This document shows, in pieces, positions 28,893 through 34,708 of a stretch of DNA of 34,708 bases; the stretch's first letter is position 1; every line of letters begins with the position of its first letter. The stretch is taken from NCBI RefSeq assembly GCF_004331155.1, contig NZ_SJNZ01000028.1, positions 1 to 34,708 on the forward strand. Direction: 5' to 3'. Source of the stretch: Acinetobacter terrestris (GTDB lineage Bacteria; Pseudomonadota; Gammaproteobacteria; Pseudomonadales; Moraxellaceae). The notes under the pieces were generated by a model. That model saw only the letters and a program-made list of their open reading frames with translations. It was not told the DNA's origin and made no database searches. The translations under genes were made by a program, and so were the position numbers.

Positions 28893-31034
28893 ATGAAAAC
28901 AATTTTATTAGTTCCAACCGGGGAAGGCGTAGGATTAACTTCAGCCAGCCTAGGTTTAGTCTACGCTTTGGAATGCCAAGGTGTGAAAGCCGGTTTTCTT
29001 AAACCTTTTTCACAAGAAAAAAATCAGCCCACAGATCGTACAACTGCGCTATATCGTCATTTATCGAATAACGAAACGGTTGAACCGATTACGTATGAAA
29101 GCCTGATCCAGCAGATTAGTCTGGGTGAAAGTGACGAGTTACTTGAAGAAGCAGTACGTCTGCACCGTCAAATTGCAAAACAGCATGATGTCATTATTGT
29201 TGAAGGCTTGGTTCCGACCAGCCGCGATGCTTTTGCATCAGACTTTAATGCAATTTTAGCAAAAGCCTTGGATGCCCAAGTCATTGTGGTGAGCAATGCA
29301 GATGTGAATCAGCCTGCAGTGACTGCCGACAAAGTGGATACACAGTTACGCCATTTAGGCGGCGCTGCCAATGACCGTATTGCTGGTGTATTGTTCATGC
29401 GTACTAAAGGTTTGCCAGAAGATTCTGAACAAATTCCGGTCACGCTTGACCCAAGCCTGCGCTTGATTAGCGACACCAATAAATTTGTTGCATCAATTCA
29501 AAAGACCCATGCACATATTGGTTCTGAACATCTTCCTGTGATTGGTTTAGTGCCGTTTAGCAGCACGCTGAGTGTTCCGCGCATATCCGATCTGGCAGCC
29601 CATATTTCAGCAGAATGGATTAACCAGGGTGAAGCATCGCAGCGTCGTGTGCTACACAGCAGTTTAATTGCTTCAAATATTGAACATGAACTAAGCAAAT
29701 TTGTAGCTGGTGAACTGATCATTAGCGCATCTGACCGTATTGATGTTTTATTGGCAAGTAGCTTGGCAAGTTGTAATGGTATTCCCTTGGCAGGACTAGT
29801 GTTGACGGAACATCATGAACCGAATGCAACTGTTTTAGCATTCTGCCAGTCTGCGATTAAAAATGGCCTACCGATTCTGCATACACCATTAAGCACCTTT
29901 GAAACTGCGCAAAGCCTGTCCAATTTAAGTAATGAAATTCCAGTCGATGATACTGAACGTGCAGAACAGGTGACGCGTTTTGTTTCCAGTCACATTAATG
30001 TCGATTGGCTGGTACAAATCCTGAATGGTTCATACAAACCACGCTTGTCCCCTTCAGCTTTCCGTCACGAATTGGTTCAAAAATCAATTGCGGCGAAAAA
30101 ACGTATTGTCCTGCCTGAAGGTGATGAACCACGTACCATTCAAGCGGCAGCGATTTGCCAATCACGTGGTATTGCACACTGTATTTTATTGGCGAAACCT
30201 GAAGTGGTGATTGAGGTTGCCAAAGCACGTAATATCGAATTACCGCATGATCTTGAAATTATTGATCCTGATCTGATTCGTGAAAACTACGTGCCTAAAA
30301 TGGTTGAACTACGTAAAGGTAAAATTAACGAACTACAAGCACGTGAACAACTGCAAGATACCGTTGTACTCGGCACCATGATGTTAGCACTTGATCAAGT
30401 GGATGGTCTGGTATCGGGTGCAGTACACACCACCGCCAATACGGTTCGACCTGCCTTCCAGCTAATTAAGACTGCACCGGATTATTCACTGGTATCTTCT
30501 GTGTTCTTTATGCTGTTACCGGATGAAGTCTATGTGTACGGTGACTGCGCAATCAATCCAGATCCGGATGCTGAACAGCTGGCTGAAATTGCCATTCAAT
30601 CTGCCGATTCTGCAAAAGCCTTTGGTATTGATCCGCGTATTGCCATGATTTCGTACTCAACCGGTACCTCGGGTACGGGTGCAGATGTAGAGAAAGTGGC
30701 TGAAGCAACCCGTATTGCTAAAGAGCGTCGTCCTGATTTGCTGATTGATGGTCCACTTCAATACGATGCTGCATCGGTTGAAAGTGTGGGTCAATCCAAA
30801 GCTCCGGGTTCCCCTGTTGCTGGCCGTGCCAATGTGTTTATTTTCCCTGACTTAAATACCGGTAACACAACCTATAAAGCCGTACAACGTGCTGCCAATG
30901 TGGTGAGTGTGGGACCAATGTTGCAAGGTTTGAATAAACCGGTAAATGACTTGTCTCGTGGTGCATTGGTGGATGATATTGTGTTCACGATTGCTTTGAC
31001 TGCGATTCAGGCGGAACAGCAAGCTGCTCAATAA
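28893..31034 (+). CDS. pta: Phosphate acetyltransferase (long form)
   Basis: Pta converts acetyl-CoA and phosphate to acetyl phosphate. Its 713 residues mark the long, E. coli-like class: an N-terminal P-loop-like domain (about 1-230, with V-P-T-G-E-G-V-G-L-T-S), a DRTGG-type middle domain (about 230-370), and the catalytic PTA domain (about 385-713, with R-I-V-L-P-E-G-D-E-P-R-T and G-A-V-H-T-T-A-N-T-V-R-P). S-Y-S-T-G-T-S-G-T-G and K-A-P-G-S-P-V-A-G-R-A-N-V-F are typical of the C-terminal domain. A terminator follows. Confidence 0.96.
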   Translation: MKTILLVPTGEGVGLTSASLGLVYALECQGVKAGFLKPFSQEKNQPTDRTTALYRHLSNNETVEPITYESLIQQISLGESDELLEEAVRLHRQIAKQHDVIIVEGLVPTSRDAFASDFNAILAKALDAQVIVVSNADVNQPAVTADKVDTQLRHLGGAANDRIAGVLFMRTKGLPEDSEQIPVTLDPSLRLISDTNKFVASIQKTHAHIGSEHLPVIGLVPFSSTLSVPRISDLAAHISAEWINQGEASQRRVLHSSLIASNIEHELSKFVAGELIISASDRIDVLLASSLASCNGIPLAGLVLTEHHEPNATVLAFCQSAIKNGLPILHTPLSTFETAQSLSNLSNEIPVDDTERAEQVTRFVSSHINVDWLVQILNGSYKPRLSPSAFRHELVQKSIAAKKRIVLPEGDEPRTIQAAAICQSRGIAHCILLAKPEVVIEVAKARNIELPHDLEIIDPDLIRENYVPKMVELRKGKINELQAREQLQDTVVLGTMMLALDQVDGLVSGAVHTTANTVRPAFQLIKTAPDYSLVSSVFFMLLPDEVYVYGDCAINPDPDAEQLAEIAIQSADSAKAFGIDPRIAMISYSTGTSGTGADVEKVAEATRIAKERRPDLLIDGPLQYDAASVESVGQSKAPGSPVAGRANVFIFPDLNTGNTTYKAVQRAANVVSVGPMLQGLNKPVNDLSRGALVDDIVFTIALTAIQAEQQAAQ

Positions 31035-31070
31035 CGCTTAAACCAAGCTCTCCATAACTAAGTTCTCCAT

Positions 31071-31104
31071 GCCATCTGATTTAAAAATTGGATGGCTTTT
31101 TTTT
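31071..31104 (+). terminator. Terminator after pta
   Basis: GCCATC (31071-31076) pairs with GATGGC (31091-31096) across an AT-rich loop and is followed by a T-run of eight. Confidence 0.8.
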
Positions 31105-31155
31105 ATGTAAAATTCGTAGATATCATTCGATTAAATGGAAGGGAACTCAGCTGAA

Positions 31156-31617
31156 TTAATCCGTTAAAGCTACTTTTATTTTAGTTAAAGTTGGATCATT
31201 AGTCTTAACGAGAGAAATATTTCCATTCGATTTTACGCAAGCCATTTTGCTGTTAGCGTCAAAAAAACTCAATCGAAAAATTTGCTGAATTTTATTGCCG
31301 CTAAAGGCCACGAGGTAAAGACGCTGGTCGGGATAGGATGGCACTTGATCTAAATACTTTTGCTGATCTTGGATCATATTTTTTGAAAAATATTGATAAA
31401 ACTTAGGATCAGTGAGAGCTTCATAGGCTCCTAATATACAAACAGTATCACTATCAGGAAAAATTGAGCTTACTTTTAATGGTTCATCCAATATTTTTAG
31501 TTTCCAATAGATGTGCAATGCTTTTTCAAAAGGTTTATCCAAATATATTGGCCAAAATTTAACAAATAAACATAACAAGCCAAAAATGATGCACCCTAAC
31601 AATAATATTCTAATCAT
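31156..31617 (-). CDS. Hypothetical protein with N-terminal membrane anchor
   Basis: This 153-residue protein has a very hydrophobic N-terminus (about 2-20) after M-I-R, with no clear lipobox or cleavage site, so it is probably an anchored periplasmic protein. The rest is soluble, with a V-C-I-L-G-A-Y-E segment, an aromatic-rich Y-Q-Y-F region and a C-terminal beta-rich part. No family was recognised. It is convergent with pta and follows the methyltransferase gene on the same strand after 74 bp. Confidence 0.65.
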   Translation of the reverse strand: MIRILLLGCIIFGLLCLFVKFWPIYLDKPFEKALHIYWKLKILDEPLKVSSIFPDSDTVCILGAYEALTDPKFYQYFSKNMIQDQQKYLDQVPSYPDQRLYLVAFSGNKIQQIFRLSFFDANSKMACVKSNGNISLVKTNDPTLTKIKVALTD

Positions 31618-31691
31618 GCCAACTGCTCTTTTTATTTTATAAAGGTCATTTACTTAATTATTATTCTACATTTTTATTTAGTCTGACTTGA

Positions 31692-32306
31692 TCAGACTTT
31701 TTGTGCCAACCACACAGTATGTCCTGCACATTCCACATCTTCAGCAACCATTTTTATGACCTGAAAACCATGATCATTCAATAACTGCTTATATTCTTCA
31801 GCTGCAAGGCTTGCATGATATAAAGCCTCACCAAACAGATTTCCAATCGCTTCACCATGAGAAGGTCCGCTGGTAAACATCAATGCCGCTCTTGGCTCAG
31901 CATGTTTTTGGAATATCGAAAACATTGCACGCTGATCCTCTTGGGTCAGATGAAAAAAACTATCCCACGCTAAAATGCCTTGGAACTTTTGCCCTGAATC
32001 CATGTGACGCATGTCTGCCTGAATCCAGCTTTGTTCAGGAAAATTTTCCTGCGCCATTTCAATCATGACCTCAGAACTATCTACACCCACCACGGAATGA
32101 CCTTGTGCAATTAAATAGGCTGCAATGGGTTTTGCTGAACCACAGCCTAAATCCAAGATTGTTGAATGATCTGGAAGCAGTGAAAGGAAATGATCGAGCC
32201 ATGCTTTTTCATAAAGGAATTGACCGCGCAATTCTGTCCATGCACGCGCATGTTTTTTATAGATTTCAATAATATTTTGCGCAAATTCAGGCTGATCTTT
32301 CATCAT
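31692..32306 (-). CDS. Class I SAM-dependent methyltransferase
   Basis: This 204-residue methyltransferase has motif I L-D-L-G-C-G-S (51-57), the acidic end of strand 2 at D76 (V-G-V-D-S-S), and motif II around Q-A-D-M-R. The C-terminal half has G-I-L-A-W-D-S-F-F-H-L-T in the motif IV position. The length and architecture fit the small-molecule UbiE/Tam-like group; the substrate is unknown. Two adjacent ATGs (32306 and 32303) are possible starts, with no strong ribosome binding site. The gene has an unusual upstream region: a plausible -10 close to the start and a long octamer tandem repeat touching the -35 region. The stop codon lies in a small hairpin (31680-31698) that has no T-tract on this strand. 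Confidence 0.83.
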   Translation of the reverse strand: MMKDQPEFAQNIIEIYKKHARAWTELRGQFLYEKAWLDHFLSLLPDHSTILDLGCGSAKPIAAYLIAQGHSVVGVDSSEVMIEMAQENFPEQSWIQADMRHMDSGQKFQGILAWDSFFHLTQEDQRAMFSIFQKHAEPRAALMFTSGPSHGEAIGNLFGEALYHASLAAEEYKQLLNDHGFQVIKMVAEDVECAGHTVWLAQKV

Positions 32307-32329
32307 CGAAGTTTTCAGATTTTTAAAAT

Positions 32330-32358
32330 AGTATACGCAGATTTAGATCGAAATTTAA
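32330..32358 (-). promoter_or_regulatory. Candidate promoter of the methyltransferase gene
   Basis: TATACT on the minus strand (32335-32330) would place transcription start about 17 bases before the ATG at 32306. With a 17-bp spacer the -35 is TTAAAT (32358-32353), a poor match that directly abuts the tandem repeat. It was found by inspection only. Confidence 0.4.
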
Positions 32359-32476
32359 AGATTTGAAGATTTGAAGATTTGAAGATTTGAAGATTTGAAG
32401 ATTTGAAGATTTGAAGATTTGAAGATTTGAAGATTTGAAGATTTGAAGATTTGAAGATTTGAAGATTTGAAGATTT
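32358..32476. repeat. Octanucleotide tandem repeat, 14 perfect copies plus 7 bases
   Basis: The unit AAGATTTG (plus strand) repeats without interruption from 32358 to 32469, and a 15th partial copy, AAGATTT, ends at 32476. It is noncoding. It lies between the 28-residue gene's terminator and the methyltransferase promoter, 52-170 bases upstream of the methyltransferase start. The unit length is not a multiple of three and does not match DNA helical repeat, so copy-number change would rotate and shift the sequence upstream of the promoter. Confidence 0.97.
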
Positions 32477-32508
32477 AGAATATTTTTATTTTAATAAAAC
32501 TTAAAGCA

Positions 32509-32546
32509 AAAAAAAGAAGATAGAGCTTAAGCCTGATCTTCTTTTT
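32509..32546 (-). terminator. Terminator of the 28-residue gene
   Basis: On the minus strand AAAAAGAAGAT (32546-32536) pairs with ATCTTCTTTTT (32521-32511). The interior includes the self-complementary GCTTAAGC that contains the stop codon (32529-32527). The T-tract follows the right arm. Confidence 0.75.
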
Positions 32547-32613
32547 GACCGTAAAACCATGTTGCTGCGATATATAAAGCAAAGCCAAAAACTGAAACGA
32601 CTGCAGTAATCAT
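32527..32613 (-). CDS. Small membrane protein of 28 residues, putative Pho regulon member
   Basis: This is a short frame from ATG 32613 to TAA 32527. The product is nearly all one membrane helix (M-I-T-A-V-V-S-V-F-G-F-A-L-Y-I-A-A-T-W-F, then Y-G) with a charged C-terminal tail (Q-K-E-D-Q-A). I do not recognise the family; it resembles single-helix accessory subunits such as CydX in size only, and no partner gene is adjacent. Support for a real gene comes from three things: a terminator overlapping its stop codon, a Pho-box-like element with a -10-like hexamer upstream, and the hydrophobic composition. The ribosome binding site is ambiguous: AAGAG is only one base from the ATG, and TAGAG is 12 bases away. 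Confidence 0.65.
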   Translation of the reverse strand: MITAVVSVFGFALYIAATWFYGQKEDQA

Positions 32614-32644
32614 ACTCTTATAACACTCTAGATTTGATGAGCTC

Positions 32645-32678
32645 ATTATGTAAAAGTTTTATGACAACTTTATGACAA
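32645..32678 (-). promoter_or_regulatory. Pho-box-like PhoB site and -10 upstream of the 28-residue gene
   Basis: Read on the minus strand, 32678-32661 is TTGTCAT-AAAG-TTGTCAT: two 7-bp direct repeats with the four-base spacer and 11-bp period of a PhoB box. From memory, E. coli phoA has CTGTCATAAAGTTGTCAC, 16 of 18 identical. Ten bases after the box is CATAAT (32650-32645), the position of a -10 in Pho promoters. The ATG is 32 bases further downstream. Confidence 0.7.
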
Positions 32679-32780
32679 TGCCGTCATATTTAATACAAAT
32701 TAAAATAATTGTATTAATCTATAAATTTCAATAATTTAAATCTATAAATAATTTCTAATTATTTTAATTCCTGCTTTAAA

Positions 32781-32829
32781 TGTCATGTTTACACTAAAAT
32801 ATGACAGCCTTTTATCATATTTATGACAG
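32781..32829. promoter_or_regulatory. Second cluster of PhoB-like half-sites
   Basis: On the minus strand CTGTCAT occurs at 32829-32823 and again at 32807-32801, exactly 22 bp (two 11-bp periods) apart. An inverted copy, TGTCAT on the plus strand, is at 32781-32786. The middle unit between the two CTGTCAT copies is poorly conserved. The target gene is uncertain: the 28-residue gene lies downstream on this strand, and the fumarase gene is divergent. Confidence 0.45.
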
Positions 32830-32927
32830 AAATCCTCACAAAAATGACCGTTCACTTGAGTTGAAATTCACTATTAAACTTTCGGCCAAAAAGCAGTCAA
32901 AACGCCCACAAAACTTGCTTTTTATCT

Positions 32928-32933
32928 TATAAT
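32928..32933 (+). promoter_or_regulatory. Candidate -10 of the fumarase gene
   Basis: A perfect TATAAT lies 40 bp before the fumarase ATG. At 17 bp upstream the hexamer is CCCACA, a weak -35, so activator dependence is possible. Confidence 0.5.
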
Positions 32934-32973
32934 TTAGCCCGCTAGCTAACAGCCCGCTCAAGAGATATTTGAT

Positions 32974-34500
32974 ATGACAACTATTATCAAGCAAGATGAC
33001 TTGATCACATCGGTAAAAGATGCGCTTCAGTTCATTTCTTACTATCATCCACAAGACTTCATCCAAGCGATGAGCCGTGCCTATGATCGTGAAGAGAACA
33101 AAGCCGCAAAAGATGCTATTGCACAAATCTTAATTAACTCTCGTATGTGTGCAGAAGGCCACCGCCCAATCTGCCAGGATACCGGGATTGTTAACGTATT
33201 TCTTGAAGTGGGTTTAGACGTTAAATTTGATTTAACGATGAGCTTGGACGATGCAATTAACGAAGGTGTACGTCAGGGTTATTTAGAAAACTCAAACATC
33301 CTTCGCGCATCAGTTTTAGCTGATCCTGCTTTTGGCCGTAAAAACACCAAAGACAACACGCCTGCTGTGATCCATTACAAACTTGTACCAGGTAACAAAG
33401 TAGACATTACTGTTGCTGCTAAGGGTGGCGGTTCAGAAAACAAATCTAAACTTGCGATGTTGAATCCTTCTGATTCGATCGTGGATTGGGTGCTTAAAAC
33501 TGTTCCAACCATGGGTGCAGGCTGGTGTCCTCCTGGTATGCTCGGTATCGGTATTGGTGGTACTGCTGAAAAAGCCATGATGCTTGCAAAAGAAGCATTG
33601 ATGGAAGAAATCAACATGGACGAATTGCTTCGTCGTGGTCCACAAAGCCAAATGGAAGAACTCCGTATCGAGATCTTCGAAAAAGTAAATGCTTTGGGTA
33701 TTGGCGCGCAAGGTTTGGGTGGTTTAACTACAGTTCTTGATATTAAAATCAAGGATTACCCATGCCACGCAGCGGGTAAACCGGTCGGTATGATTCCGAA
33801 CTGTGCTGCAACACGTCACGCACACTTCCAGTTAGATGGTTCAGGTGTTGCGCATATTCAAGCGCCTAAACTTTCTGACTACCCTGCTGTAACTTGGGAT
33901 TCTTCTACTTCTAAACGTGTTGACTTAGACAACATCACGCAAGAAGAAATGAACTCTTGGCAACCAGGTGACACCTTACTTCTTAACGGTACAATCTATA
34001 CCGGTCGTGATGCTGCGCACAAACGCATGGTTGACATGATCAACAATGGTGAAGAGCTTCCTGTCGATCTTAAAGGTAAATTCATTTACTACGTTGGCCC
34101 TGTTGATCCAGTGGGTGACGAAGTCGTTGGTCCTGCAGGTCCAACCACTGCTACACGTATGGACAAATTCACACGTCAAGTTTTAGAACATACTGGCTTG
34201 TTCGGCATGATTGGTAAAGCGGATCGTGGTCCTACTGCTATTGAAGCGATTAAAGACAACAAAGCGACTTACCTGATGGCTGTCGGTGGCGCGGCTTACC
34301 TGGTATCTAAAGCAGTTCGCCAAGCTGAAGTGGTTGCTTTTGCTGACCTTGGTATGGAAGCAATCTACAAATTTGTAGTAGAAGATATGCCAGTATCTGT
34401 AGCAGTAGACGTAAATGGTACTTCTATTCACGCAACTGCACCAAAAATCTGGCAAGCGAAAATTGGTAAAATCCCAGTTGTTGATGCTGCTGCGGTTTAA
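32974..34500 (+). CDS. fumA: Class I (iron-sulfur) fumarate hydratase
   Basis: This 508-residue oxygen-sensitive fumarase hydrates fumarate to malate in the TCA cycle. Cluster-ligand cysteine candidates are C67 in P-I-C-Q-D-T-G, C185 in A-G-W-C-P-P-G and C277 in P-N-C-A-A-T-R-H. The alpha part (Fumerase domain, about 1-285) and the beta part (Fumerase_C, about 300-500) are fused, as in E. coli FumA/B and unlike the two-subunit type. G-P-V-D-P-V-G-D-E-V-V-G-P-A-G-P-T-T-A-T-R-M marks the beta part. AGAG about nine bases before the ATG is the ribosome binding site. The gene symbol is by class; strain annotations may say fumA or fumB. Confidence 0.94.
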   Translation: MTTIIKQDDLITSVKDALQFISYYHPQDFIQAMSRAYDREENKAAKDAIAQILINSRMCAEGHRPICQDTGIVNVFLEVGLDVKFDLTMSLDDAINEGVRQGYLENSNILRASVLADPAFGRKNTKDNTPAVIHYKLVPGNKVDITVAAKGGGSENKSKLAMLNPSDSIVDWVLKTVPTMGAGWCPPGMLGIGIGGTAEKAMMLAKEALMEEINMDELLRRGPQSQMEELRIEIFEKVNALGIGAQGLGGLTTVLDIKIKDYPCHAAGKPVGMIPNCAATRHAHFQLDGSGVAHIQAPKLSDYPAVTWDSSTSKRVDLDNITQEEMNSWQPGDTLLLNGTIYTGRDAAHKRMVDMINNGEELPVDLKGKFIYYVGPVDPVGDEVVGPAGPTTATRMDKFTRQVLEHTGLFGMIGKADRGPTAIEAIKDNKATYLMAVGGAAYLVSKAVRQAEVVAFADLGMEAIYKFVVEDMPVSVAVDVNGTSIHATAPKIWQAKIGKIPVVDAAAV

Positions 34501-34511
34501 TTTTCCAAGCT

Positions 34512-34530
34512 AAAAAAGCACCCTTTGGGG
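34512..34530 (+). terminator. Remnant of the fumarase terminator, apparently cut by the IS
   Basis: An A-run and GCACCC-TTT-GGG (34518-34529) look like the left part of a symmetrical GCACCC/GGGTGC terminator. Instead of TGCTTTTTT the sequence continues as GCACTGCTGTCC, the apparent start of the IS4-type element. The reading as a broken terminator is inferred. Confidence 0.4.
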
Positions 34531-34560
34531 CACTGCTGTCCCATAGTTTGATTTAAATAA

Positions 34561-34628
34561 AAAACCTGAGTCCAAATCGTTAAAATATGAGTGCAAACAA
34601 ACACTTTAACGACCAGGATTCAGGTTTT
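34561..34628 (+). repeat. Long inverted repeat over the transposase translation start
   Basis: A 24-base left arm (34561-34584) pairs with a right arm (34605-34628), 20 of 24 positions complementary plus one G-T wobble, with a 20-base loop. The right arm covers the ribosome binding site (AGGA, 34615-34618) and the first bases of the TTG start. In a transcript that enters from outside, this would hide the start. Confidence 0.75.
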
Positions 34629-34708
34629 GTCACATCAGAATACCGTATTTCATCAGCTTATTAAACCCGTCGTGCGACAGGATTTTGAGCAACTTGCTAA
34701 AGTACACC
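34627..34708 (+). CDS. IS4-family transposase, N-terminal fragment
   Basis: The 27 visible codons read M-S-H-Q-N-T-V-F-H-Q-L-I-K-P, then V-V-R-Q-D-F-E-Q-L-A-K-V-H. This matches the N-terminus I know from IS4-type transposases carrying a DUF4372 N-terminal domain (M-S-H-x-N-T-V-F-H-Q-L-x-K). The start is TTG 34627, with AGGA eight bases upstream; no ATG is available in frame nearby. The gene continues beyond the window, so completeness is unknown. It is co-directional with the fumarase gene 126 bp upstream. Confidence 0.75.
   Translation, partial: MSHQNTVFHQLIKPVVRQDFEQLAKVH

Larger units (their letters stand above)
34530..34708 (+). mobile_element. 5' end of an IS4-family insertion sequence (cut by the window edge)
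   Basis: The left boundary is placed just after the truncated fumarase terminator, at about 34530. The first 97 bases are noncoding and contain a large imperfect inverted repeat. The transposase then begins and runs off the window. The terminal inverted repeat cannot be confirmed without the right end. Confidence 0.6.

Noticed and set aside
31680..31698. Hairpin at the end of the 31692-32306 methyltransferase taken as its terminator
   Set aside because: The T-run is on the plus-strand side only; on the gene's own strand the stem is followed by AAATAAAAATG, so it is not a normal intrinsic terminator.
32358..32476. Repeat array considered as a CRISPR
   Set aside because: The units are 8 bp and contiguous with no spacers, and no cas genes are near. 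It is a simple tandem repeat.

Overview
The window is chromosomal DNA of a gammaproteobacterium, almost certainly an Acinetobacter. The basis is the moderately AT-rich composition, the pheS-pheT-ihfA and rhodanese-grxC-secB blocks, a class I fumarase, a FabI-type enoyl reductase, and protein sequences that I recognise as Acinetobacter-like. No search could be run, so the species is open. Both edges lie inside insertion sequences: an IS630-type transposase tail at the left and the first codons of an IS4-type transposase at the right. This is what a draft contig broken at multicopy IS elements looks like.

Layout. 1-4074: IS630 remnant, then ihfA, pheT and pheS on the minus strand. 4216-7889: a tail-anchored unknown protein, a stress-type flavin-binding protein, tRNA t6A dehydratase tcdA and oligoribonuclease orn. 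8015-10341 (plus strand): rsgA, then a rhodanese-grxC-secB operon. 10501-16778 (minus): fabI, a Bax-inhibitor-type membrane protein, a TatD-type nuclease overlapping a lipoprotein gene, a second paralogous lipoprotein gene, and prfC. 16903-21582 (minus): an MHYT-GGDEF-EAL c-di-GMP protein and the Prc protease. 21783-23844 (plus): nagZ and an LCMT-like methyltransferase. 23878-25209 (minus): an alpha/beta hydrolase fused to a PilZ-like domain. 25511-31034 (plus): proA, a small membrane protein, ackA and pta. 31156-32613 (minus): an unknown membrane-anchored protein, a methyltransferase with a long octanucleotide repeat directly upstream of its likely promoter, and an unlisted 28-residue membrane protein. 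32974-34500 (plus): class I fumarase, followed by the IS4-type element.

Most genes are housekeeping: translation (pheST, prfC, rsgA, tcdA), RNA turnover (orn), redox and secretion (grxC, secB), fatty-acid synthesis (fabI), peptidoglycan recycling and envelope proteolysis (nagZ, prc), acetate overflow (ackA-pta), TCA cycle (fumarase) and proline synthesis (proA).

The less ordinary material is: (1) a 28-codon membrane-protein gene (32527-32613) preceded by a site that reads like the E. coli phoA Pho box, with a -10-like hexamer at the expected distance; (2) 14 perfect copies of an 8-bp repeat touching the -35 region of a methyltransferase gene; (3) an RhlA-like hydrolase with a C-terminal PilZ-like domain, 5 kb from a c-di-GMP phosphodiesterase-type protein; (4) two tandem paralogous lipoproteins sharing a C-x4-C motif but with different +2 sorting residues; (5) a dispersed intergenic repeat whose two copies show compensatory stem changes; (6) several stop codons placed inside hairpins.
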